Source: Gemmatimonadota bacterium
Lineage (GTDB): Bacteria; Gemmatimonadota; Gemmatimonadetes; Longimicrobiales; Gaopeijiaceae
DNA length: 39,061 nt
Assembly (NCBI GenBank): GCA_022563405.1
Contig: JADFNK010000017.1
Coordinates: 1-39,061, forward strand
Direction: 5' to 3'
Numbering within the stretch: the first letter of the stretch is position 1; each line of letters begins with the position of its first letter. The notes under the pieces were generated by a model. The model was not told where the DNA came from and ran no database searches. It saw only the letters and a list, made by a program, of their open reading frames with translations. The translations under genes were made by a program, and so were the position numbers. Positions 1 through 7,398 of this stretch are shown in pieces.

Positions 1-224
1 TGGATGGTCGCTAGGGCGCCAGAAAACAGCGAACCGCTCGCGAGGCCCCACAGGCCGAGAGTGAGAGCCGCGCCCCCAGCAAAGTCCAAAAACGGGCCGT
101 AGCCGACTCCGTCAACCCTCACGTAGAGGAGCGTGGCAAACGCAAATCCTCCGAGCGCCCATACGACCGCCCAGGTGACGGCGGTCCCCAGAGCGCCACG
201 CAGCTTTCTCAGTATGGGTCTCAC
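1..224 (-). CDS. Small integral membrane protein, 3' end cut by the window edge
   Basis: A GTG start at 222-224 has a GGAAGG ribosome-binding site about 10 bases upstream and opens a frame that runs off the left edge without a stop. The readable protein begins VRPILRKLRGALG and shows two hydrophobic segments, around residues 14-36 and 50-72, separated by a short polar turn (YVRVDGVGYGP). The basic N-terminus suggests it stays inside the cell. Small two- or multi-helix proteins with an N-terminus rich in Arg/Lys followed by GALGTAVTWAVVWA-type helices are familiar from Gemmatimonadota-like genomes, but no function is known to me. It lies 43 bases downstream of the stop of the beta-helix/zinc-ribbon gene on the same strand, so the two could be co-transcribed. 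The coding call rests on the open frame, start context and hydrophobic pattern; the family assignment is weak. Confidence 0.6.
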   Translation of the reverse strand, partial: MRPILRKLRGALGTAVTWAVVWALGGFAFATLLYVRVDGVGYGPFLDFAGGAALTLGLWGLASGSLFSGALATI

Positions 225-267
225 TTCTACACGCCTTCCACGAGAGGTTATTGGGTTACCGGGACGG

Positions 268-1113
268 CTAGGTGAGGTCGTCCATCAAATACCAAAAAAC
301 TTCGTCCGGGAGACCCTTGGCGATTGACGCATGGGACCCAAGCACGGCGCCGCATTTGCCACACCGACCCTTTAGCAACTCATGTTTGCCTCCAACATTT
401 CCTCGCTCCAAAATAGACACCCTCCCGTCGTGGTACACTGGACCACAGCAGAGAGGGCATTGCTCCGGTATCATTGACCTGTGCTCTAGCCACTGGGAGA
501 GCGCCTTAAGAAGCAGTGGATGGCCAACCCGAACCACCCGCCCGTAAACGTGTTGTTCCGCGTTCGGGAAGAACTGGGAGTTCTCGACCAGCGCGACATC
601 GTAGTTGGCATCGATAAGAATGGCCGTCTCTGGCATGTGCTCAAAGCGCAGCCCACGGAACGTGACGGTACCGGCACCGCTCGCGATGCCGTTGACGGTG
701 ACGGTGAACCCGGAACCGGCTTCTCCCAAGCCGTCGAGCACCGGGACGCCGGGTCCCTTCGCTTCAATGGTCACCGGCTTTAGCACTCGGATGTCCTGCA
801 CGACGTGCGTCCCGTCACAGACCTGTATCGTGCCGCCCGGAATCACCGCGTTGAGTGCCTCTTCCATCGTGGCAAACGATCCAGGACGGTTACTCGCAGG
901 GCAGACATGTGCAACGTTTAGATTTTCGAAGAGGAAGTCAGGCCGTCCGGGATTGTCAGGCGGGCCGGGATTGAAAGGCGGGCCGCGAAGCTCAGACGGT
1001 CCGGCAGAATCAGACGGTCCCGCCACTTGGTGTGTAAGGTCCTGACAACCAGCGAGAGCCACGGCTGTGAGTGCGACAAAGGCGAGACCTTTGAAGTTGT
1101 GTCCTTTCTTCAT
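268..1113 (-). CDS. Lipoprotein with short beta-helix domain and C-terminal zinc ribbon (possible chimera)
   Basis: 281 residues. The ATG at 1111-1113 is preceded by GAGGAG. Residues 1-23 form a lipoprotein signal (MKKGHNFKGLAFVALTAVALAGC, lipobox ALAGC). A Pro/Gly-rich linker (GPPFNPGPPDNPGRPD) follows. Residues about 70-190 look like the start of a right-handed parallel beta-helix (pectin-lyase type): CPASNRPGSFATMEEALNAV, PGGTIQVCDGTH, VTIEAKGPGVPVLDG, FRGLRFEHM. This part is too short for a normal beta-helix of ten or more rungs. The last 80 or so residues are unrelated: CPLC, about 28 residues, then CGKCG, a two-knuckle zinc ribbon, ending VFWYLMDDLT. Zinc ribbons are normally cytoplasmic, so their presence behind an export signal suggests that a deletion fused two genes. 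The tail is also visibly less GC-rich than the front. Alternatively this is a genuine fusion; homologues would decide. Confidence 0.7.
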   Translation of the reverse strand: MKKGHNFKGLAFVALTAVALAGCQDLTHQVAGPSDSAGPSELRGPPFNPGPPDNPGRPDFLFENLNVAHVCPASNRPGSFATMEEALNAVIPGGTIQVCDGTHVVQDIRVLKPVTIEAKGPGVPVLDGLGEAGSGFTVTVNGIASGAGTVTFRGLRFEHMPETAILIDANYDVALVENSQFFPNAEQHVYGRVVRVGHPLLLKALSQWLEHRSMIPEQCPLCCGPVYHDGRVSILERGNVGGKHELLKGRCGKCGAVLGSHASIAKGLPDEVFWYLMDDLT

Positions 1114-1327
1114 GGGTTACTCCTCGTGCGTGGGTGAGTGTCGCATACTGTTTGCCGCACAACCTGAGCACTGTGAGTGACCTGTGCGTTATCCGTCGGG
1201 TCACGCTCAACCGGCACATGGAATTGTTGGGCCTACCGGAGCCACCCGCGTAACCGACGAGCAAGCTGCCGCCGGGCGGCGTTAGTACCTCCGTCTCGCC
1301 CGGCGGCCCGAGGCGTCCTGACGGAGA

Positions 1328-1362
1328 AGACGGCCACCTCCGAACGATGGGGGTGGCCGTCT
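1328..1362 (-). terminator. Strong hairpin behind the first PDLQG-family gene
   Basis: Perfect 11-bp stem: AGACGGCCACC at 1328-1338 pairs with GGTGGCCGTCT at 1352-1362, with a 13-base loop. It begins 26 bases after the stop codon of the minus-strand gene ending at 1388. In that direction the stem is followed by a pyrimidine-rich TTCTCC stretch rather than a clean T-run, so it is a plausible but not textbook intrinsic terminator. The rest of 1114-1327 holds no recognisable gene; it is the leader of the lipoprotein gene ending at 268. Confidence 0.6.
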
Positions 1363-1387
1363 CTCAGGTCGGTGTTTGAGCCGGCTC

Positions 1388-2458
1388 TCAGTCACGGCTG
1401 GAGGCGCTCGTTGCCTGCGCTTCCATTCTCTCCTGATAACGCGCGCCCCTCAAGACGTTCTCGAGCCCGTAATTGCCCTCCTGGCAGGCGTACTCGTAGA
1501 GCCTCTCGTTCATCCGCGTCATCGGGATCTGCCCTCCCCATGACTCCGTGTACACCGTCGGATCATCAACGGTAAACTCGTAAAGGATCGTCTCTTCATC
1601 GACCCGGCTGAAGCGTTCGGTCACCTTCATCTGCTCCGAAGGGTGGGGGTCCTGGCCACCCGCCAACGTCGCACCTACGTTGGCGGAGAACTCCTGTCGT
1701 AGATTGATGTTCGTGGTCTCCACCACGAGTACGTCGCCTTCCCACCGACCCCAAGAGTCGCCGAACCACGGGCGGATGTGTTCGGGCAGCCGCGGGCCTG
1801 ATCCGATTCGGATGATCCGCGCGTCGTGGACCATCTCCGTCATGATCAGCACGTGATCGGGCGTCTGTACGATCGTGTAGTTGCTGTTGTAGCCCGTGGT
1901 GGGGAGCATGGGGGGGCCCGCAGGGGAACCGTACGAAAGGAGGCAACGTTCGGCGATCGGTCTCAGCTCAGGGTGGTCGAATTCGCTGAATTGCCCCTTC
2001 AGGTCCCGGGACTCCTGGATCTGCCTCTCGCCCTCCGGCGTAAAAGCAGGAATCCGGCCGTTGGACGGAAAGGTGACGAGCGAGGTCCTGGGTTCGCCGT
2101 CGACCACCGCGACCTGGTGACCCAACTCGAAATAGACATTGTTGTAACCGCCGACTGAGCCACCCGCTCTCGGTGCAGAGCGGTTCGGGTCGCTCGGCTG
2201 TTCGCCACGGATGAAACGGTCCACGGATCCTTGTTCGATCCGGGCAACCTCCTCGGGCGTGTAGACCGGACCCTGGCCTTCTCGACGTTGGAGCGGAGTC
2301 AGCGTCTGGTTCGTCCAGTTCCCCTGAAGGTCCGGACGGCCGTCGGGTGTCCTGGGGACTTCCCACTGTCCGGAGGTTCTGTTCTGCGCCGCCGCGGTCG
2401 AGACGACGCCCGGTGCTGCGACTGCACAGAGAACGGCGAGAAGTAGACGCTTGCTCAT
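1388..2458 (-). CDS. Secreted protein of the RTPDGRPDLQG family, copy 1
   Basis: 356 residues from the ATG at 2456-2458, which has GGAGGG 6 bases upstream; the longer upstream frame is ignored because it would bury the signal peptide. Residues 1-24 (MSKRLLLAVLCAVAAPGVVSTAAAQ) are a Sec signal. The mature part carries the recurrent motifs of a large exported family common in Acidobacteria-like genomes: RTPDGRPDLQGNW, LTPLQRR, a conserved ERCLLSYGSPAGPPMLP block, YNSNYTIVQTPDHVLIMTEMVHDARIIR, RPWFGDSWGRWEGDVLVVET and a late CQEGNYGLENVLRGAR. No enzyme function is established to my knowledge. A very similar second copy lies at 26997-28076 inside a quinoprotein dehydrogenase operon, whereas this copy stands alone and is followed by a strong hairpin. 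Confidence is high that it is a real exported protein; its role is unknown. Confidence 0.9.
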   Translation of the reverse strand: MSKRLLLAVLCAVAAPGVVSTAAAQNRTSGQWEVPRTPDGRPDLQGNWTNQTLTPLQRREGQGPVYTPEEVARIEQGSVDRFIRGEQPSDPNRSAPRAGGSVGGYNNVYFELGHQVAVVDGEPRTSLVTFPSNGRIPAFTPEGERQIQESRDLKGQFSEFDHPELRPIAERCLLSYGSPAGPPMLPTTGYNSNYTIVQTPDHVLIMTEMVHDARIIRIGSGPRLPEHIRPWFGDSWGRWEGDVLVVETTNINLRQEFSANVGATLAGGQDPHPSEQMKVTERFSRVDEETILYEFTVDDPTVYTESWGGQIPMTRMNERLYEYACQEGNYGLENVLRGARYQERMEAQATSASSRD

Positions 2459-2707
2459 TTCACCCTCCAATCCAGCGGGATCCACGACACTGACCGGCGC
2501 TTTTGATAGCACTCTGACGTGTCAGGATAATGTGAAGGGCAGGCCCGACGCGGTCAAATACTGAGGGCGAGGCGAGAACGAGCATGGTCAGCCGGCGCGG
2601 AAGACCACCGTGCTGCCCGGGGCAAAGTTGCTCCGGATCCGTACCCACCCTCGACGCACTCGGTGTATGGCCGTATTCATGACACGGACCACGAAGGGAG
2701 ACTCACT

Positions 2708-3469
2708 GTGCGAAGCATGGATCAAGCAGCCCTAGTAGCCGCGATCGTCCTCACACTGGGCGGTGTGTCGCCCCCGGCGCTGTACGCGCAAGACGAGGCG
2801 CCGGTCAATCGTGTCATCGAGCGGCTGCAGCAGGGTCGCCCCGCCATCGGTACGTTCACACGAACCGCCCGCCCGGACCTCGACTTCGCCGTCATCGACG
2901 AGCAGTACGGGGAGTTCGACATCGACGGTGTGCGTCGGGCCGTCGAGGGCATGCGCGGAGGCCCTGGTGTGTCCGCCGTCACGCCGATCGTGCGCATCCC
3001 GCTCGCCGCCAGAGACGCACCCCAGGAGGTGGTCCGACAGGTCCTCGAGGTCGGCGTGTCCGGCGTGATGTTTCCCGATATCGAGACCAGGGAACAGGCG
3101 ATCGCGGCGGTCGCCTCGATCCGGGCGCACGCCGGTCTGTGGCCGGCCGATCCTTCCGGGAAGGTGGTAGCGATGATTCAGATCGAATCGCTCGCCGGGA
3201 TCGAGCATCTCGACGAGATCCTCGATGTGCCGGGGGTCGGCGTGATCTTTCTGGGACCCACCGATCTCGCCACGTCGACCGGCGCGGACGGTCCCAACGC
3301 CCCGAGTGTCGAGGCGCTCGTGCAGGATGTGCTCAGGGTGTGCCTCGCGAGGAACGTCCCCTGCGGGTATCCGATCGTGGCGAGTACGCGCGAAGACGCC
3401 GACCGCCAGACGGCGAGACGGCTGGCGGAAGGTTTCAAGGTACTGGCCGTCATGACCACCGCACGATAG
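2708..3469 (+). CDS. Exported HpcH/HpaI-type aldolase homologue with altered active site
   Basis: 253 residues from a GTG at 2708, chosen because AAGGGAG lies 7 bases upstream; an ATG at 2717 is an alternative. Residues 1-27 look like a signal peptide ending ALYAQ, unusual because characterised members of this family are cytoplasmic. The HpcH/HpaI fold (class II aldolases acting on 2-oxo acids such as 4-hydroxy-2-oxoheptanedioate) is recognisable. The metal ligands are present as Glu160 (MIQIES) and Asp186 (GPTDLA), and the pyruvate-binding Arg is at Arg96 (VRIP). At the position of the catalytic base His in HpaI (the GEH motif) this protein has DEQY, placing Tyr67 there. The loop between the Arg and the metal Glu is also shortened. 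It precedes the DUF1592 operon by about 190 bases. Whether it is an aldolase, a lyase with other chemistry or a binding protein cannot be told. Confidence 0.85.
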   Translation: MRSMDQAALVAAIVLTLGGVSPPALYAQDEAPVNRVIERLQQGRPAIGTFTRTARPDLDFAVIDEQYGEFDIDGVRRAVEGMRGGPGVSAVTPIVRIPLAARDAPQEVVRQVLEVGVSGVMFPDIETREQAIAAVASIRAHAGLWPADPSGKVVAMIQIESLAGIEHLDEILDVPGVGVIFLGPTDLATSTGADGPNAPSVEALVQDVLRVCLARNVPCGYPIVASTREDADRQTARRLAEGFKVLAVMTTAR

Positions 3470-3658
3470 GACCAGCGCACGGTAGGCGAGCCGACAGTCT
3501 CGGTGTAGAACGCGGTCACTACCACCTGCATCCCGGATGGTGAATCGGGTCCAGAGGGGTCGACATAGCTGGACGGGACCCGGGTTCTGCCCTTAGACTA
3601 CGAATTGTGCAGTAATGTCGGACGTCGATCCGACCCTTCGAGGAGGCGCTACGGTCCG

Positions 3659-6052
3659 ATGCTCAGGTCAAAGCACTCCGCGGCCGCCGTCGTGGCGGCC
3701 CTGGCGACTGGCTGGATGGCCAACGACGTCGCGGCGCAAGCCGCGACGGAGTATCGCGCCTTACTCGACGATTACTGCGTTACCTGCCACAACCAGCGGA
3801 CGGTCGACGGCCAGAGTGAGCGGCCCACAGCGCTGACCTCCCAGCTCCGTGCAATCGGTTTGGCGCTCGACGCGTTCGACGTGTCCGCGGTGGCCGCCAA
3901 CCCCGCCGACTGGGAGCCGGTCGTGCGCAAGCTGCGGGCCGGGTTGATGCCGCCCGCAGGCCGACGGCGGCCTGAGCAGGGGACGCTCGACGAGTTCCGC
4001 GCCTGGCTCGAGACCGAGCTCGATGGAGCCGCCGCGGCCCGTCCGGACCCGGGACGGACGGCGACTTTCCACCGGCTGAACCGGGCCGAATATCGCAACG
4101 CCATCCGTGACCTGCTGGCGCTGGAGATCGAGGTCGACGACTTCCTTCCGGCGGACGACGCCGGCTTCGGGTTCGACAACATCGGCGGCGTGCTGCGGAT
4201 GTCACAGTCGTTGATGGAGCGGTACCTGAACGCATCACGTGTCATCAGCCGGCTCGCGGTCGGTAGCGCACCGCCTTTGCCGTTCTCCGAGACGTTCCGG
4301 ACCGCCCAGGACGAGCAGCAGCAGGACCGGGCCACCGGGCTGCCGTTCGGCACGCGTGGCGGAATGCTGGTGTCGTACCAGTTTCCGCAGGATGCCGAGT
4401 ACGACTTGAGTATCCGGGTGAGCGGCGCCCGTGGGCTGGACGAACAGAACCGGATCGAGATAACCATCGATGGCGAGCCCGTTGATCTGTCCGGCGTGCA
4501 GCTCGGCTCCACCATCGAGCTGCGGGTGCCGGTGGCGGCCGGACCCCGGGACATCGGGGTGGCATTCTATCGCAATCCTCCGGTGCTCGTCGAGCAGGTC
4601 CGGGAGCGTTTCCAGAATCCGCGCACAGCGGGGAACTCCGGCGGACCGGGCGGCTCGATGCCGACCGTCACCAGCCTCACCATCGCCGGTCCGTACGACG
4701 CTCTGGGTCCAGGCAGTACGCCGAGCCGCGAAAGGGTCTTCGTCTGCCGACCGGCCACCGCCTCCGAGGAGCCGGAATGCGCCCGGACGATCCTGTCGGG
4801 TCTGGCCCGGCGAGCCTATCGCCGGCCGGTCACCGAAGCCGACGTCGAGGTCCTGCTCGAGTTCTTCGAGATGGGCCGTGCAGACAGCGGCGGCTTCGCC
4901 GACGGCAGCAACGCCGGCTTCGAGAGCGGGATCGAGCTGGCGCTACGGCGGTTGCTCGTGAGCCCGGAGTTCCTGGTCCGGATCGAGGCGGACCCGGCGG
5001 GCATCGCGCCCGACACTCCCTACGCGGTGACCGACCTCGAGCTGGCGTCCCGCCTGTCGTTCTTCCTTTGGAGCAGCATCCCGGACGACGAGCTGCTGGC
5101 GGTGGCCGAGCGAGGAGCGCTCAGCCAGCCGGCGGAGCTCGAGCGGCAGGTGCGGCGGATGATCGCCGATCCCCGCTCGAAGGAGTTGACCACCAACTTT
5201 ACCGGCCAGTGGTTGCAGCTGAGGAACCTCGCGACGCTAGTACGGCCGGGTGCTCCCTATTCGGTGGCGTTCGACGAGACGCTACGTCAGGCGATGATCA
5301 CCGAGACGGAGATGTTCTTCGAGCACGTGGTGCGGGAGGACCGCAGCGTGCTCGAGCTGCTGACCGCCGACTACACTTTCCTGAACGGACGCCTGGCCGG
5401 GCACTACGGCATCCCCAATGTCCAGGGCGCCCACTTCCGGCGGGTGACGTTACCAGACGACAGCCCGCGCGGGGGGCTGCTGGGACACGGCAGCATCCTG
5501 ACCCTGACTTCGCACGCGATTCGGACATCACCGGTGCTGCGTGGAAAGTGGATCCTGAACAACATCCTCGGGACGCCGCCGCCCGATCCGCCGCCGAACA
5601 TCCCGGCGCTCGAAGACCGGCAGACCCAGCTCAGGTTGGGGACGATGCGCGAGCGCATGTCGGCCCACCGGGACAACCCCGTCTGCGCTGCTTGCCACTC
5701 GATGATCGACCCGGCCGGATTCGCGCTCGAGGGCTTCGACGCCATCGGCCGGTCCCGGGTGGTCGACGAGTATTTCAACGCACTCGACACCTCCGGGTCA
5801 CTCCCCGACGGCACCCCATTCGACGGCGCCCGGGAGCTCCGGGCCGCTTTGGTGCTGCACCCTGAGCGGTTCGTCGGCACCGTCACCGAGAAAATGATGA
5901 CCTACGCGCTGGGCCGGGGCCTCGACTACTACGATATGCCGGCGGTCCGCCGCATCGTCCGTGAAGCGGCCGACGACGGCTACGGCATGCAGTCGATCAT
6001 CGTCGGCATCGTAAACAGCTATCCGTTCCTGCACAGGAGATCCGAGTCATGA
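3659..6052 (+). CDS. DUF1592-type planctomycete-like cytochrome c protein
   Basis: 797 residues from the ATG at 3659 (AGGAGG 13 bases upstream), with a signal peptide to about residue 27 (NDVAAQ). Domain order: N-terminal haem-binding CVTCH at residues 40-44 (planctomycete-cytochrome type); DUF1587 (FHRLNRAEYRNAIRDLL); a middle region that looks like a carbohydrate-binding-type beta domain; DUF1595 (RAYRRPVTEADVEVLLEFFE); DUF1592 (LASRLSFFLWSSIPDDELL); DUF1588 (GGLLGHGSILTLTSHAIRTS, VLRGKWILNNILGTPPPDPP) with a second haem motif CAACH at 676-680; and DUF1585 at the C-terminus (DPAGFALEGFDAIGR, YALGRGLDYYD). It is expected to be periplasmic and to bind two c-type haems; its redox partner and substrate are unknown. 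Its stop overlaps the start of the DUF1552 gene (ATGA), the usual pairing for these families. Confidence 0.95.
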   Translation: MLRSKHSAAAVVAALATGWMANDVAAQAATEYRALLDDYCVTCHNQRTVDGQSERPTALTSQLRAIGLALDAFDVSAVAANPADWEPVVRKLRAGLMPPAGRRRPEQGTLDEFRAWLETELDGAAAARPDPGRTATFHRLNRAEYRNAIRDLLALEIEVDDFLPADDAGFGFDNIGGVLRMSQSLMERYLNASRVISRLAVGSAPPLPFSETFRTAQDEQQQDRATGLPFGTRGGMLVSYQFPQDAEYDLSIRVSGARGLDEQNRIEITIDGEPVDLSGVQLGSTIELRVPVAAGPRDIGVAFYRNPPVLVEQVRERFQNPRTAGNSGGPGGSMPTVTSLTIAGPYDALGPGSTPSRERVFVCRPATASEEPECARTILSGLARRAYRRPVTEADVEVLLEFFEMGRADSGGFADGSNAGFESGIELALRRLLVSPEFLVRIEADPAGIAPDTPYAVTDLELASRLSFFLWSSIPDDELLAVAERGALSQPAELERQVRRMIADPRSKELTTNFTGQWLQLRNLATLVRPGAPYSVAFDETLRQAMITETEMFFEHVVREDRSVLELLTADYTFLNGRLAGHYGIPNVQGAHFRRVTLPDDSPRGGLLGHGSILTLTSHAIRTSPVLRGKWILNNILGTPPPDPPPNIPALEDRQTQLRLGTMRERMSAHRDNPVCAACHSMIDPAGFALEGFDAIGRSRVVDEYFNALDTSGSLPDGTPFDGARELRAALVLHPERFVGTVTEKMMTYALGRGLDYYDMPAVRRIVREAADDGYGMQSIIVGIVNSYPFLHRRSES

Positions 6053-7398
6053 ACTTCGTCACCAAGAAGGCGTTGTCGCGTCGGGAGGCATTACGCGGTA
6101 TGGGGGCCATGGTGGCTCTGCCGTTCCTCGACTCGATGGTGCCCGCGATGACACCCCTGGCCGGGACGGCAGCCGCGCCCGCCATCCCACGGCTCGGGTT
6201 CGTCTATGCGCCGAACGGGATGTTCCTGCCGAACTTCCATCCGGCCGGACCAGGCGGAAGCGACTACGTGATGACCCCGATCCTGAGTCCGCTGGAGGCC
6301 TACCGCGAGCAGATGGTGGTGGTCACCGGGCTGAGCAACAGAGGGATCGTGAGCCCCAACGAGGGCGGCGGCGTGCACACCCGCGCCCACGGTGGCTGGC
6401 TGAGCGGCGTGCTGCCGAAGCGCACCGAGGGTGCCGACATCCGAGCCGGCAAGACGGTCGACCAGTATGCCGCCGACGTGCTGGGCGCGGATACCTCGCT
6501 GCGGTCGCTGGAGCTGACCACAGAATCGAACTTCTCCGTCGGCAACTGTGAGAACGGCTACAGCTGCACATACCAGAACTCCACCTCCTGGCGCACCCCG
6601 ACCACACCGTTGCCCCACGAGCGCGACCCGCGCGTGGTGTTTCGGCGGCTCTTCGGCGACGGCGGAAGCGTGGAAGCGCGGATGGCCCAGATGCGGACCG
6701 ACCGCAGCATCCTCGACTCGGTCATGGAGAGCATCAACCAGCTCGAGCGCCGGCTGGGGCAGAGTGACCGCGCCGCGGTGGACGAGTATCTGAACGCGGT
6801 GCGGGAGATCGAACGCCGGATCCAGCGCGCGGAGGAGAACAGCGCCACGACGCCGCTTCCGACTGCGGACCAGCCGGCCGGCGTGCCCGACGAGTACGAC
6901 GAGCACGTAGAGATATTGTTCGAAATGCTGGCGCTGGCCTATCAGGCCGACGTCACCCGGGTGAGCTGCTTCCAGATGGCCCGCGAGCTGAGCGGTCGCA
7001 CCTACCCCGAGATCGGCGTGCCGGAAGCGCACCACAGCGTGTCGCATCACCAGCTCAACCCGCACAACATCGAGCAGTACACGAAGATCAACACCCACCA
7101 CGTCTCGCTGTTCAGCAAGCTGATCGAGCGGATGCACAACACGCCGGACGGCGACGGCACGCTGCTGGACCACACCATCATGCTGTATGGCACCGGCATG
7201 GGGGATGGTGATCACCACACACCCTACAACCTGCCGGTGATCCTGGTCGGTGGCGGGTGCGGGACGCTCGCCGGCGGTCGCCACATGAAGTACGAGATGG
7301 ACACGCCGTTCATGAACCTCGGGCTGACGCTGCTCGACAAGGTCGGCGTCCACCTCGACGGGATCGCCGACAGCACGGGGCGGTTGACGGATCTCTGA
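6049..7398 (+). CDS. DUF1552 protein
   Basis: 449 residues, starting at the ATG of an ATGA overlap with the preceding DUF1592 gene. The N-terminus has a twin-arginine-like signal (SRREALRGMGAMVALPFLD), typical for DUF1552 proteins and suggesting folded export. The body carries family features such as RLGFVYAPNGMFLPNFHP, MVVVTGLSN, the H-rich stretch HTRAHGGWLSG, and a C-terminal block with many histidines (EAHHSVSHHQLNPHN, THHVSLF, GDGDHHTPYNLPVILVGG), which could bind metal. DUF1552 proteins resemble the DUF1501 sulfatase-like superfamily in having a Tat signal and conserved C-terminal His/Asp; that relationship is my inference. The constant pairing with a DUF1592 cytochrome suggests that the two act together in a periplasmic redox or hydrolytic step. 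Its stop TGA shares its last base with the ATG of the ankyrin gene. Confidence 0.93.
   Translation: MNFVTKKALSRREALRGMGAMVALPFLDSMVPAMTPLAGTAAAPAIPRLGFVYAPNGMFLPNFHPAGPGGSDYVMTPILSPLEAYREQMVVVTGLSNRGIVSPNEGGGVHTRAHGGWLSGVLPKRTEGADIRAGKTVDQYAADVLGADTSLRSLELTTESNFSVGNCENGYSCTYQNSTSWRTPTTPLPHERDPRVVFRRLFGDGGSVEARMAQMRTDRSILDSVMESINQLERRLGQSDRAAVDEYLNAVREIERRIQRAEENSATTPLPTADQPAGVPDEYDEHVEILFEMLALAYQADVTRVSCFQMARELSGRTYPEIGVPEAHHSVSHHQLNPHNIEQYTKINTHHVSLFSKLIERMHNTPDGDGTLLDHTIMLYGTGMGDGDHHTPYNLPVILVGGGCGTLAGGRHMKYEMDTPFMNLGLTLLDKVGVHLDGIADSTGRLTDL

Noticed and set aside
2513-2707. Possible small gene between the PDLQG and aldolase genes
   Set aside because: Short open frames here show no ribosome-binding site or protein-like composition; the region is taken as the divergent intergenic gap.
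4777-5865. 362-residue plus-strand frame inside the DUF1592 gene
   Set aside because: Shifted frame of a motif-rich gene; translates to Arg/Ala/Gly-rich low-complexity sequence.
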